Positions 1 to 6,398 of a stretch of DNA of 6,788 nt are shown here, one piece after another. Below the pieces are notes generated by a model. The model was not told the origin of the DNA, searched no databases, and saw only the letters and a list, made by a program, of their open reading frames with translations. The first letter of the stretch is position 1. Each line of letters opens with the position of its first letter. A program made the position numbers and the translations under genes. Source of the DNA: Gammaproteobacteria bacterium (GTDB taxonomy: Bacteria > Pseudomonadota > Gammaproteobacteria > Granulosicoccales > Granulosicoccaceae); the NCBI GenBank assembly GCA_019634245.1, contig JAHQVR010000334.1, positions 1 through 6,788 of the forward strand. The letters run 5' to 3'.

Positions 1-411
1 AGTAGTCTCGGTGCTTCTCCTGCGGTCTATCGAGTTGGCGAGAGTGTGGAATTAGATGTTTCAGTGTCGGCTGATGCCCATGTATTTTGTTTTTACCAGC
101 AGGGCGATGGTGGGGTGATTAAGCTTTTCCCTAATCGCTTCCGACCTCACAGTGGAGTGTCAGCCGGAGAGACTCTATCGATACCGGGAAATGGTAGCTT
201 TCAAATTAAAACCGATCGAGTAGGTCAGAACGAGCAAATCCTCTGCATGGCGTCTTATGAAGATATCGATGCAAGAATGCCCACCCAGCTCAAAGATGTA
301 GATCTACAGCCACTGCCTGTAGAGAGCCTGGAACAAATTCACGGGTACTATCGGGGAGCTGCGATGACCGTACCTCTACGCGACACTTTCGTTATCGAAG
401 TTTCGAACTAG
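1..411 (+). CDS. DUF4384 domain protein, C-terminal fragment (5' end outside window)
   Basis: The frame is open from base 1 to the TAG at 409-411, giving 136 residues. A GTG at 46 is possible as a start but would cut into the domain, because the codons before it already encode the typical opening V-Y-R-V-G-E (local residues 9-14). The segment matches the DUF4384 pattern: a YxVGE opening, alternating strands with an aromatic core (H-V-F-C-F-Y, 27-32), the L-F-P-N signature (42-45), then a 'G-x-x-L-S-I-P' strand and a final strand block ending near residue 90. Roughly 45 further residues follow. DUF4384 is a beta-rich domain of unknown function, commonly found at the C-terminus of larger proteins, including caspase-like (peptidase C14) and kinase-type proteins in bacteria. 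What precedes it here cannot be seen. It is probably co-transcribed with the OmpA-family gene 33 bases downstream. Domain call is fairly sure; the function of the whole protein is unknown. Confidence 0.8.
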   Translation, partial: SSLGASPAVYRVGESVELDVSVSADAHVFCFYQQGDGGVIKLFPNRFRPHSGVSAGETLSIPGNGSFQIKTDRVGQNEQILCMASYEDIDARMPTQLKDVDLQPLPVESLEQIHGYYRGAAMTVPLRDTFVIEVSN

Positions 412-432
412 TCAAACTGAACATTGAGACAT

Positions 433-438
433 AAGGAG
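433..438 (+). promoter_or_regulatory. Ribosome binding site that fixes the OmpA-family start
   Basis: AAGGAG lies six bases before ATG 445. It favours that ATG over the in-frame TTG at 424, which has no purine-rich stretch before it. Confidence 0.75.
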
Positions 439-444
439 AATATT

Positions 445-1047
445 ATGAATAACCATCTATCCATAACACTTGCCATGGCCCTCGGTGTTTCGGCAGCTTG
501 GGCCTCGGTAGGGAACGCTGCTGAGGAGGTCACACTGTTTACTGAACCTCCGACAGCTCAGGAACTTGCAGACATTATGTTCCCAAACCAACCTCGATCA
601 ATAGTCTTTGATGATGGTACTAAGGTGGAGCCAGAAGCTGAAGTTGCAGCATCTGCCCAGGCAGAACCCACCGAAGCTGCACCAGCTGAAGGCAGCGGGT
701 TTGGATTGCTGATCAACTTTCATTTTGGTGAAGCCACTGTCACAGAAGAATCGTTAGCCTATCTTGATGCGGTTGGACAAATGCTCTCACTCGAACAGAG
801 CGGCGATCAGGCTATATTAATCGAAGGGCATACCGATGCCGTAGGCAGTGCACAGTACAATCAAGGCTTGTCGGAACAAAGGGCCTTGGCAGTACAAGAG
901 TATCTGATTCGTGTTCACAATATTGATCAGGCGCGTTTGAACCCTGTCGGTAAAGGTGAGTTGCACTTGTATGAGCCAGCTGATCCCAAAGCCGCGGTAA
1001 ATCGTCGGGTTGAATTTAAGCTGCTCGATGTTGCAGATGCCTCTTGA
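445..1047 (+). CDS. Secreted OmpA-family peptidoglycan-binding protein
   Basis: This 200-residue protein starts at ATG 445 behind a strong ribosome binding site. A hydrophobic signal peptide covers about residues 5-20, with likely cleavage between residues 20 and 26 (A-W-A or G-N-A-A). Its n-region lacks Lys/Arg, whereas starting at TTG 424 would add R and K, so a small doubt about the start remains. The mature N-terminus (27-60) is unassigned. An Ala/Glu/Pro-rich linker (about 61-84) leads to an OmpA C-terminal domain (86-196): a first strand L-L-I-N-F-H-F-G (88-95), the motif G-H-T-D-A-V-G (128-134), L-S-E-Q-R-A (142-147) and N-R-R-V-E-F (186-191). Asp131 and Arg146 sit 15 apart, as in the pair known to hold diaminopimelate of peptidoglycan in OmpA. 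There is no beta-barrel and no lipobox, so it is most likely a soluble periplasmic wall-binding protein. The sigma-factor gene follows after 22 bases, suggesting a link between wall state and that regulator (inference). Confidence 0.88.
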   Translation: MNNHLSITLAMALGVSAAWASVGNAAEEVTLFTEPPTAQELADIMFPNQPRSIVFDDGTKVEPEAEVAASAQAEPTEAAPAEGSGFGLLINFHFGEATVTEESLAYLDAVGQMLSLEQSGDQAILIEGHTDAVGSAQYNQGLSEQRALAVQEYLIRVHNIDQARLNPVGKGELHLYEPADPKAAVNRRVEFKLLDVADAS

Positions 1048-1069
1048 TTGATGAGTTAGGGAGATAGGA

Positions 1070-1858
1070 ATGAACAACGAATCCGACGGCGAATTAATTA
1101 AGCGTTATGTCGACAACCGCGACGAGGGTGCCATGCGCATCCTCGTTGGTCGGCACTACGATACTTTATATCGCCGGTTTCGTCGTGAATTAAAGAACGA
1201 TGCCGATGCGGAAGACTGCGCACAAAGAGTGTGGGTTCAAGTTGCGCGAAATCTGGATAGTTATCAGGACGAAGGCAAATTTCCCAATTTCCTGTCCATG
1301 ATTGCGAGCAATATGATCAAGGAGCATTGGAGGAATAAAGGAACTCGCGAGAAAGTGATTGTCGCAGAAGATGAAGATACCGATTACGACCGTATCGAAT
1401 CGATGGGTGATCATCAGGACCCTGAGACAAACTTAATTAATGATGAACTGGTAGATCATTTGGTTCGGGAGCTCATACCCGCTCTGCCCAGCGATCAGCG
1501 CGCCGCCTGGTTACTGCGCCATGAATCTGAGTACTGGGAGCCAGGTAAGCGATTGGAATGGGCACATCTAGCTGAGTTAAATGGCCTGGACATTTCCACC
1601 ACTTGGAATTTATTTGAAACAGCGCGAACCAAGTATATGACCGCTATAAATACGAACAGGCAAACCGAAATCGACGGTGATGAGCTTTTAGTATTTTTGG
1701 TCTGGACACAGGCGCAAAGAGCCTTTAAGGACGAAAGTTTTTCCTGGGATTACTTTAGTGAGCTGTTGGGTGTGCCAGTGAACACGATGAAAACCCGCTA
1801 TCGATCTGCCCAAAAAAGGTTAGCAGGCTCGCTTAGTGAGCATAGAGCTTTCGCATGA
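1070..1858 (+). CDS. ECF-like RNA polymerase sigma-70 family factor with two region-4-like segments
   Basis: 262 residues, ATG 1070 preceded by AGGGAG (1058-1063) at six-base spacing. Region 2 occupies about residues 8-92: E-L-I-K-R-Y (8-13), the acidic D-A-D-A-E-D-C-A-Q (44-52) with V-W-V-Q-V-A (54-59), typical of the core-binding and -10 recognition helices, then F-P-N-F-L-S-M-I-A-S-N (71-81). No region 3 is evident; an acidic linker (about 93-125) follows, as in ECF sigmas. Two helix-turn-helix stretches come next: L-P-S-D-Q-R-A-A (139-146) with H-L-A-E-L-N-G-L-D (166-174), and Y-F-S-E-L-L-G-V-P-V-N-T-M-K-T-R (228-243) with A-Q-K-R-L (247-251). The second is the more canonical -35 reader. 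At 262 residues it is longer than most ECF sigmas (about 160-210). It probably directs core polymerase to envelope-related promoters, which cannot be identified here. Its stop overlaps the next start as ATGA, a usual sigma/anti-sigma arrangement. The sigma family call is sure; subgroup and targets are not. Confidence 0.87.
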   Translation: MNNESDGELIKRYVDNRDEGAMRILVGRHYDTLYRRFRRELKNDADAEDCAQRVWVQVARNLDSYQDEGKFPNFLSMIASNMIKEHWRNKGTREKVIVAEDEDTDYDRIESMGDHQDPETNLINDELVDHLVRELIPALPSDQRAAWLLRHESEYWEPGKRLEWAHLAELNGLDISTTWNLFETARTKYMTAINTNRQTEIDGDELLVFLVWTQAQRAFKDESFSWDYFSELLGVPVNTMKTRYRSAQKRLAGSLSEHRAFA

Positions 1859-3063
1859 CTTCCAAGACGCCAAGAAAATCAGAGGATCACCCAAGTGCTG
1901 AGGAATTATTCGCAGCGTTTCGGGGTAGGCGGTCGACTGAGAAACACGTGGAGGATGTGATGGCCAGACTTGCTGAAGAAGGCCTGACGAACGCAAATCC
2001 TGTTGCCGAAAAGGAACATTCTGAGGCTGATACTGAGGCTGAGCAAGTGCTTGAGCGAGTGTATAAACAATACCGACAGACGCGAGCCACTCAGGTGGAT
2101 GAGAAAGTGGAGTCTGTGCTCTCGCTCATCGAAGACGCTGACGTTCAAACTCCCGCGGAAGCCTATTCAGAATCAGTGGTCGAATCGACTACAAACACGG
2201 AAGAATCGGTGGTCTCGACCGCTAAAAATCCGTTGCTGAGAGTGTTCGAACTACCCGGGAATATTTTGAATCAGTGTGTTGAATGGTTTCGATCGGGCAC
2301 AACCCCTGGAAATCAAATGGCCCGGGTCGCGGTGCCCGTCATGGCACTCGCCGTCACGTCGGTGTTGATAGTATCGTTGGTGAACAGAAGTGATGACCTC
2401 GCTCCTGGTGGTGGCGGTATTACGATTGCCGCGCACCCGACGCCAGCCTCCTTATTGGAACACACTGAGCTAGCTTCTCTGGGCATTAGTATGGATGCGG
2501 AAGTTGTCCAAAGTTATTCGCCGGGTTCTTCTGCAGAACTCCTATCGTTTGATTTGGGTCGACGGTTGTTTGAAGTCTCAGCGCTCCTACACTCCCAGAG
2601 CACCAATGTCGCAGCGCAAGCGGTTGTATCAGCTAAGTTGACTGGCCTTGCCGGTTCAATGGATGCAGTAGAATTGCAAAATGCGACGGCCGACCTGGCT
2701 CTGCGCATCGTCTCACTGCCAAATGAGAAAGAAGCCACTGCGGCAACCGTGGCACAGGTGCGCGGCAGTTTGCTGGCTGATGAGTCGGAATCTTCAACTG
2801 TACCTTGGGTTACCTTTGGAGAAGGAATGGAGTCATTGGCTGCTGCAAGTCGCTTGGCCCAGCAGGGTGATTTAGACGTTCTAGCTGAAGCATTGAGAGC
2901 TTTTAATGCAGGCAATTTTGCCGATACGGTTCCAAACTTGCCGAGCGCGACAAAACAGCTTCTGCAGGAAATTAACCAGCATTCCGGTGAATCCCCTTTG
3001 AGTGCACAGGAAGCGCAACAGGTGAGGCAATTAGCGACCAAACTCATTTTGTCGCTTGGTTAA
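1855..3063 (+). CDS. Single-pass membrane protein, candidate anti-sigma factor
   Basis: 402 residues, starting in the ATGA overlap with the sigma-factor stop and preceded only by a weak GAG, so translation is probably coupled. Residues 1-150 are charged and predicted cytoplasmic. One clear transmembrane helix spans about 156-176 (V-A-V-P-V-M-A-L-A-V core), followed by a Gly-rich turn (185-188) and a helix-prone, Ala-rich periplasmic part (about 190-402). The N-terminus, D-H-P-S-A-E-E-L-F-A-A-F-R-G (11-24) with a following V-E-D-V-M-A-R-L-A-E-E (32-42), resembles the 'HPsxeeL...G' opening of anti-sigma domains, but the usual HxxxCxxC zinc ligands are missing; the only cysteine in the protein is Cys141. 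No named domain was recognised in the periplasmic part. The anti-sigma role is inferred from coupling to the sigma gene, topology and the N-terminal resemblance. It could instead be another membrane partner of the sigma factor. Confidence 0.62.
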   Translation: MTSKTPRKSEDHPSAEELFAAFRGRRSTEKHVEDVMARLAEEGLTNANPVAEKEHSEADTEAEQVLERVYKQYRQTRATQVDEKVESVLSLIEDADVQTPAEAYSESVVESTTNTEESVVSTAKNPLLRVFELPGNILNQCVEWFRSGTTPGNQMARVAVPVMALAVTSVLIVSLVNRSDDLAPGGGGITIAAHPTPASLLEHTELASLGISMDAEVVQSYSPGSSAELLSFDLGRRLFEVSALLHSQSTNVAAQAVVSAKLTGLAGSMDAVELQNATADLALRIVSLPNEKEATAATVAQVRGSLLADESESSTVPWVTFGEGMESLAAASRLAQQGDLDVLAEALRAFNAGNFADTVPNLPSATKQLLQEINQHSGESPLSAQEAQQVRQLATKLILSLG

Positions 3064-3066
3064 GAC

Positions 3067-4842
3067 ATGAATCGTTGGTACTCATTGGTTTTGGTGTTAA
3101 GCCTGTGCTTAGTAGGCGCATCACCTTCGGTGTCTGATGAGCGCGCAAATGCGAGTTTCTATATCGACATATTTGGTCGGGTCGATCCACAAAACTATCC
3201 GTTAGCTTCTCGCGCCATAGAGGTATTTAATCAGATCAAACGTGCCGCTGATAGTGAGGCTGCATCTGCATCTCTTGTGATCATTGATACCGAAGCCAGA
3301 CCCTGGGCTATTGCTCTGGCGGATGGTAATGTCGTGTTGTCACGAGGTGCACTGGATATTATTTATGGCTCGGTGAATCAAGAGATCGGCGATGCACGGC
3401 TCGCATTTGTACTTGGTCATGAGTTAGCCCACCTGGGCTCAAGGGATTTATGGCAGCAACATGTGTTCTCCAGTTTATCGGCTATTCCGGATCTTGCCGA
3501 TTCTGCTTTATCGGTATTGCATCGGGAAATGACGTTAAGCGTGTTTGATGCAGCCGCCTGGAGAGAGCGGGAATTAAAAGCCGATGAAGTGGGTTATATG
3601 ATCGCTTCACTAGCGGGTTTTGATGTCAGGCAGATTTTCGCAGACGATGCACTTCGAAAAGATTTCCTGTCGGTGTGGGAGATACAAACACAATCCGTAG
3701 GGGATACCCATTACAACGCTGCTGTGCGCTCAGAATTTTTGCAAGTTCGATTAGCTGCTGCGTCTGAGCGACTGGATCAGTTCCAGCTGGGCGTAATGCT
3801 CGCCCATGTTGGGCGTTATGAGGATGCGCTGGCTGTTTTTGAAAATTTTCAGACATTCTTCTCTTCTCGAGCGGTATTAACCAACCTTGGTTATGTGCAC
3901 CTTCAGCTTGCTCGTGAGGCCATGCCCTTTGAGATGGCCTATCGCTATTGGATGCCCACAGTGTTGGAGCAGCATTCAGGCTTTCGTATACCGACCAGAA
4001 GTTTTGTACAGGGATTAAATGAAAAGGCGCTCTACCATTTAGAAGAGGCCACACGGTATTTAGATCAAGCATTAAAGCTAAACCCGGCAGATGTCAGTAG
4101 TTCTGTAAACTTAACCGTCTCCCATCACTATCTCGGCAAGCATTTTCGTGCTCGGGCCGTCGTCGAGGATGCACTCAATGAGCATCCTGATAACACTATG
4201 TTATCGGTCCTAAAATCGATAGTGCTAGTTGATCAAGAGCCTGAAATCGATATGTGGCCTCGAGCTGTGAGTCGCATGCAGGCTCTGGATACGGGTGCCG
4301 CTACCCCAGTATTCGTGATTTATAATTTAGCCAGAATGCATCAAGAACGCGAGCGATACGGTAAGGCCAAAGAATACTGGGATCGCTTGTACGCCCGTCT
4401 TCCGGAGCTGCCCTTAGCGTATCAATATCAAGTATGTGCTGTAGTCGAGCTAGACTGCCTGATGGAGGAAGCTACGGCGTCGTTCGATGTAGGGTTGCCA
4501 AACGGCACTGAGTTTTATCCGTTTCAACCGGGTGCGCCTTTGGATGTGAATGCGTTAAAACTCGCACTGCCCGATGCTGAGTTGGTCCATTGGCAAATTC
4601 AAGAACTCATAGGTGTTACGATTACACGTGGTCAATCAACCGCGTTTGTCCTCGATGGTGTGATTGAGATGGTACGACATGAATCCGGATTTTCCGAGTT
4701 TGAAGGCTTGGATATCTCGGGGCAATTACCATTGGATATTGAGCTTCTAGCCCATGGTTCAGTACACCGATACCCTGGTGGCGTGTCATTAGTGGAACGA
4801 GAAGGAAAATTCACGGAGCTCTGGGTGTCACAGTCGCCGTAG
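3067..4842 (+). CDS. Periplasmic M48-family zinc metalloprotease with TPR-like repeats (BepA-like architecture)
   Basis: 591 residues. The start follows the previous stop by three bases and has no strong ribosome binding site, implying coupling. A signal peptide (about 1-23) has a basic n-region (R3), a Leu/Val core and small residues near cleavage; L-S-L-C (11-14) is not a proper lipobox. The M48 domain spans about 30-230: H-E-L-A-H (118-122) supplies two zinc ligands and the catalytic Glu119, and E-L-K-A-D (169-173) supplies the third ligand, Glu169. The active site thus looks intact. TPR-like helices follow from about 235 to 445 (for example G-R-Y-E-D-A-L-A-V-F at 249-258, and Y-L-D-Q-A-L-K-L-N-P-A-D at 331-342). 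The stretch 283-318 looks like an insertion between repeats. The last 110 or so residues (480-591) match no domain I recognise. E. coli BepA, with M48 plus TPR in about 490 residues, performs outer-membrane protein assembly quality control; this protein is about 100 longer. Placement after sigma and candidate anti-sigma suggests an output of, or a processing protease for, that system (inference). Confidence 0.85.
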   Translation: MNRWYSLVLVLSLCLVGASPSVSDERANASFYIDIFGRVDPQNYPLASRAIEVFNQIKRAADSEAASASLVIIDTEARPWAIALADGNVVLSRGALDIIYGSVNQEIGDARLAFVLGHELAHLGSRDLWQQHVFSSLSAIPDLADSALSVLHREMTLSVFDAAAWRERELKADEVGYMIASLAGFDVRQIFADDALRKDFLSVWEIQTQSVGDTHYNAAVRSEFLQVRLAAASERLDQFQLGVMLAHVGRYEDALAVFENFQTFFSSRAVLTNLGYVHLQLAREAMPFEMAYRYWMPTVLEQHSGFRIPTRSFVQGLNEKALYHLEEATRYLDQALKLNPADVSSSVNLTVSHHYLGKHFRARAVVEDALNEHPDNTMLSVLKSIVLVDQEPEIDMWPRAVSRMQALDTGAATPVFVIYNLARMHQERERYGKAKEYWDRLYARLPELPLAYQYQVCAVVELDCLMEEATASFDVGLPNGTEFYPFQPGAPLDVNALKLALPDAELVHWQIQELIGVTITRGQSTAFVLDGVIEMVRHESGFSEFEGLDISGQLPLDIELLAHGSVHRYPGGVSLVEREGKFTELWVSQSP

Positions 4843-5005
4843 GTGGTAGATTGCGTGTTCAGCCTCGATGAATTGAAACTGCTAGTATCTCTGCGCGGTT
4901 TGCTTGCTGCCGTTGGCCTTATAATACTCAGGAACGGGTAACGGCTGGAGTTTGGTGGTCGCCCAGGTTTAGGGCGTTAGTTTCTCAGTAGAGTTAATTA
5001 ATTTC
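4843..5005 (+). other. Intergenic leader between the protease and permease genes
   Basis: No coding frame is evident in these 163 bases and no U-tract terminator follows the protease gene. The notable items are the TATAAT box at 4920-4925 and a short inverted repeat, CGCCC (4960-4964) with GGGCG (4972-4976), with a seven-base loop. The repeat is followed by GTTAG rather than a run of T, so it does not look like an intrinsic terminator. No riboswitch class was recognised. Confidence 0.5.
4900..4925 (+). promoter_or_regulatory. Possible sigma-70 promoter for the EamA permease gene
   Basis: A perfect TATAAT lies at 4920-4925. The nearest -35-like hexamer, TTGCTT (4900-4905), is only 14 bases upstream, shorter than the usual 16-18. 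There is no TGn extended -10 element. Transcription would begin near 4932, leaving a leader of about 75 bases before the GTG start. Its place at a gene boundary after the operon supports a real promoter; the poor -35 keeps confidence low. Confidence 0.35.
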
Positions 5006-5881
5006 GTGAATGGAAAACTCAAAGGCGCTTCTTACGCGTTCGTTTGCATTGCGCTCTGGGCACTTATCCCTGTTGTGGCGAAGCTTGGACAGGCCACACT
5101 AGATAATCATCAGTTTCTATTCTGGTCAAGTTTAATATCCTTTGCGGTATTGACGTTGACATCCGTGGTAACTGGAAACTTTAGACTGTTTGAAAGCTAC
5201 CGATTAAAAGACTTTGTGTATTTTTTCTTGCTAGGGTTGCTCGGGACCTACATTTATTATTTGTTTCTGTATCTCGGTTATGCCAAAGCTTTGGGCATGG
5301 AAGTGTTGGTGGTGCAATACACCTGGCCCGTTTTCGTCGTTCTGCTCTCGGTAACTATTCTAAAAGAACCGTTTAGATTCAGGACTCTAGTATCGATTCT
5401 TCTGGGATTCCTGGGGGTGATGCTTGTGCTCACTAAAGGGGATTTTGAAGAGCTAAACATCAATAATGGAGTAGTGATTTTATTGGTATTGGCAGGTGCT
5501 TTTTGTTTTGCGCTTTTTTCAGTGTTGAGTAAAACTGTTGATAAAGAACCCATCGGTGTAATCAGTGTATATTTCTTCGCAGCTTGCATAGCCTCCTTTA
5601 TATCGATGCAGTATTTTTCTGAATTCGCAGTGCCTTCAACCAAAGAGCTGATTCCCGTAATTTTAAACGGTGTATTAGTGAATGGGTTTTCCTACGTATT
5701 CTGGATACTAGCGCTGAAATCCACCGATGCCTCCTATCTGGCACCTTTCGTATTTCTGTCTCCCATTCTGTCTGCTATTTATTTGATCCTATTTTTTGAT
5801 GAACCGTTTTTATGGGTCTACGGCGCCGGCTTAGTTCTTGTGGTTGCCAGTGGATTAATTAATAGTGTTGGCGAATCTTAA
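5006..5881 (+). CDS. EamA/DMT-superfamily permease
   Basis: 291 residues from GTG 5006 to TAA 5879-5881. An in-frame TAG at 4970-4972 limits upstream extension, and no in-frame ATG or GTG lies between it and 5006. The ribosome binding site is poor: only GAG at 4991-4993, 12 bases away. The protein has ten hydrophobic helices in two EamA repeats: about 8-26, 36-55, 69-91, 98-119, 126-143, then 154-174, 185-204, 214-236, 244-264 and 269-287. Characteristic features are the opening W-A-L-I-P-V-V-A-K (18-26), the repeat-ending I-L-K-E-P-F (118-123) and its partner F-F-D-E-P-F (263-268). The length is typical of the family. These inner-membrane drug/metabolite transporters move amino acids, purines and other small metabolites, usually outward; the substrate here cannot be told from sequence. 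It appears independent of the upstream operon. Confidence 0.9.
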   Translation: MNGKLKGASYAFVCIALWALIPVVAKLGQATLDNHQFLFWSSLISFAVLTLTSVVTGNFRLFESYRLKDFVYFFLLGLLGTYIYYLFLYLGYAKALGMEVLVVQYTWPVFVVLLSVTILKEPFRFRTLVSILLGFLGVMLVLTKGDFEELNINNGVVILLVLAGAFCFALFSVLSKTVDKEPIGVISVYFFAACIASFISMQYFSEFAVPSTKELIPVILNGVLVNGFSYVFWILALKSTDASYLAPFVFLSPILSAIYLILFFDEPFLWVYGAGLVLVVASGLINSVGES

Positions 5882-5905
5882 CTGTCTAATGTTCATAGTT
5901 ATACT
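5878..5905 (+). promoter_or_regulatory. Possible promoter for the lipoprotein gene
   Basis: TATACT (5900-5905) matches the -10 consensus at five of six positions. TTAACT (5878-5883) is a four-of-six -35 match at 16-base spacing. It lies at the boundary after the permease gene, with 32 bases between the -10 box and the start codon. Such matches occur by chance in AT-rich gaps. Confidence 0.3.
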
Positions 5906-5937
5906 GTTAGTGAATTTGAAATTCTCGTGGAGAAAAA

Positions 5938-6360
5938 ATGTTAAATATACTGCGACCTGCCATTGCGCTTTTTATGTGCTGCTTGCTTCTTGGTTGTGCA
6001 TCAATGATGCCCAATCCGATGCAAGATGCTGAGCTGTTTCAACCTACCAGGGAGTTAGTTCTGACACGTTCAGATACTGCAGACAATAAACCTTGGATAG
6101 GTTGGATAAATATAGATTACGATAATACGGGCCGTGCAAATGCGGTTGTGTATATTCGTGGGAACGATAGCTCAGTTAGTTGGGAGTTAGCAGAGGAGAC
6201 AACTGCTGGGCATTTTGATGAATCGCTATCGATTGGCGCTGTGAATGATGCAGGCTTGTTGGTTGGATTTCCACAAGATGGCATGGAGAAAGCCAATGCT
6301 ATTTGGGTATCAGGTAAAATTGCGGTGTCTGTCAATGGCCACCCCATACCTCATCTGTAA
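5938..6360 (+). CDS. Small predicted outer-membrane lipoprotein of unrecognised family
   Basis: 140 residues from ATG 5938, with GGAG at 5929-5932 five bases upstream. The signal sequence has R6, a hydrophobic core (8-18) and a lipobox L-L-G-C (17-20). Cys20 would be lipidated, and Ala21 at the +2 position (not Asp) predicts sorting to the outer membrane by the Lol system. The mature part begins with a Met/Pro/Asn-rich tether (22-30), followed by what looks like a small beta-rich domain (about 38-132), including W-I-G-W-I-N-I-D-Y (53-61) and A-V-V-Y-I-R-G (69-75). Cysteines 14 and 15 lie in the signal core and would be lost. I do not recognise the family, and neighbours give no functional clue. 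Secretion and lipidation are well supported; function is unknown. Confidence 0.8.
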   Translation: MLNILRPAIALFMCCLLLGCASMMPNPMQDAELFQPTRELVLTRSDTADNKPWIGWINIDYDNTGRANAVVYIRGNDSSVSWELAEETTAGHFDESLSIGAVNDAGLLVGFPQDGMEKANAIWVSGKIAVSVNGHPIPHL

Positions 6361-6398
6361 AGGTAGTTGGTTGATTGTACCTGCAGTTAATCGATTCA

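Noticed and set aside
1811..1819. Run of six A's near the 3' end of the sigma gene as a possible frameshift site
   Set aside because: In frame it reads CAA AAA AGG, which is not a standard -1 slippery heptamer. The sigma region 4 helix continues normally past it in frame 0, and the next gene begins by a simple ATGA overlap.
2514..3047. Minus-strand open frame of 177 codons inside the candidate anti-sigma gene
   Set aside because: It mirrors the coding strand of a well-placed gene, is Ser/Ala/Arg/Cys-rich as antisense frames tend to be, and shows no recognisable motif or place in an operon.
3076..3120. Possible lipobox in the M48 protease signal peptide at Cys14
   Set aside because: The residues before Cys14 are L-S-L; position -1 must be Gly, Ala or Ser. 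An ordinary signal peptide cleaved near residues 18-23 fits better.
3626..4072. Minus-strand open frame of 148 codons inside the M48 protease gene
   Set aside because: It lies opposite a clear protease/TPR coding region, and its translation has no domain, signal or family likeness.
4994..5001. TTAATTAA palindrome before the permease gene as a possible operator
   Set aside because: The same 8-mer occurs inside genes near 1095, 1434 and 5855, so it does not stand out as a regulatory site.
5278..5643. Minus-strand open frame of 121 codons inside the permease gene
   Set aside because: It lies opposite clear transmembrane helices, and its Thr/Ser/Lys-rich translation is what the complement of hydrophobic codons gives.
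6361..6398. Possible terminator between the convergent lipoprotein and ATPase genes
   Set aside because: AGGTA (6361-6365) can pair with TACCT (6378-6382), but the stem is only 5 bp with a 12-base loop and no T-run follows on either strand. The AATCGATT palindrome at 6389-6396 is also too short to call.
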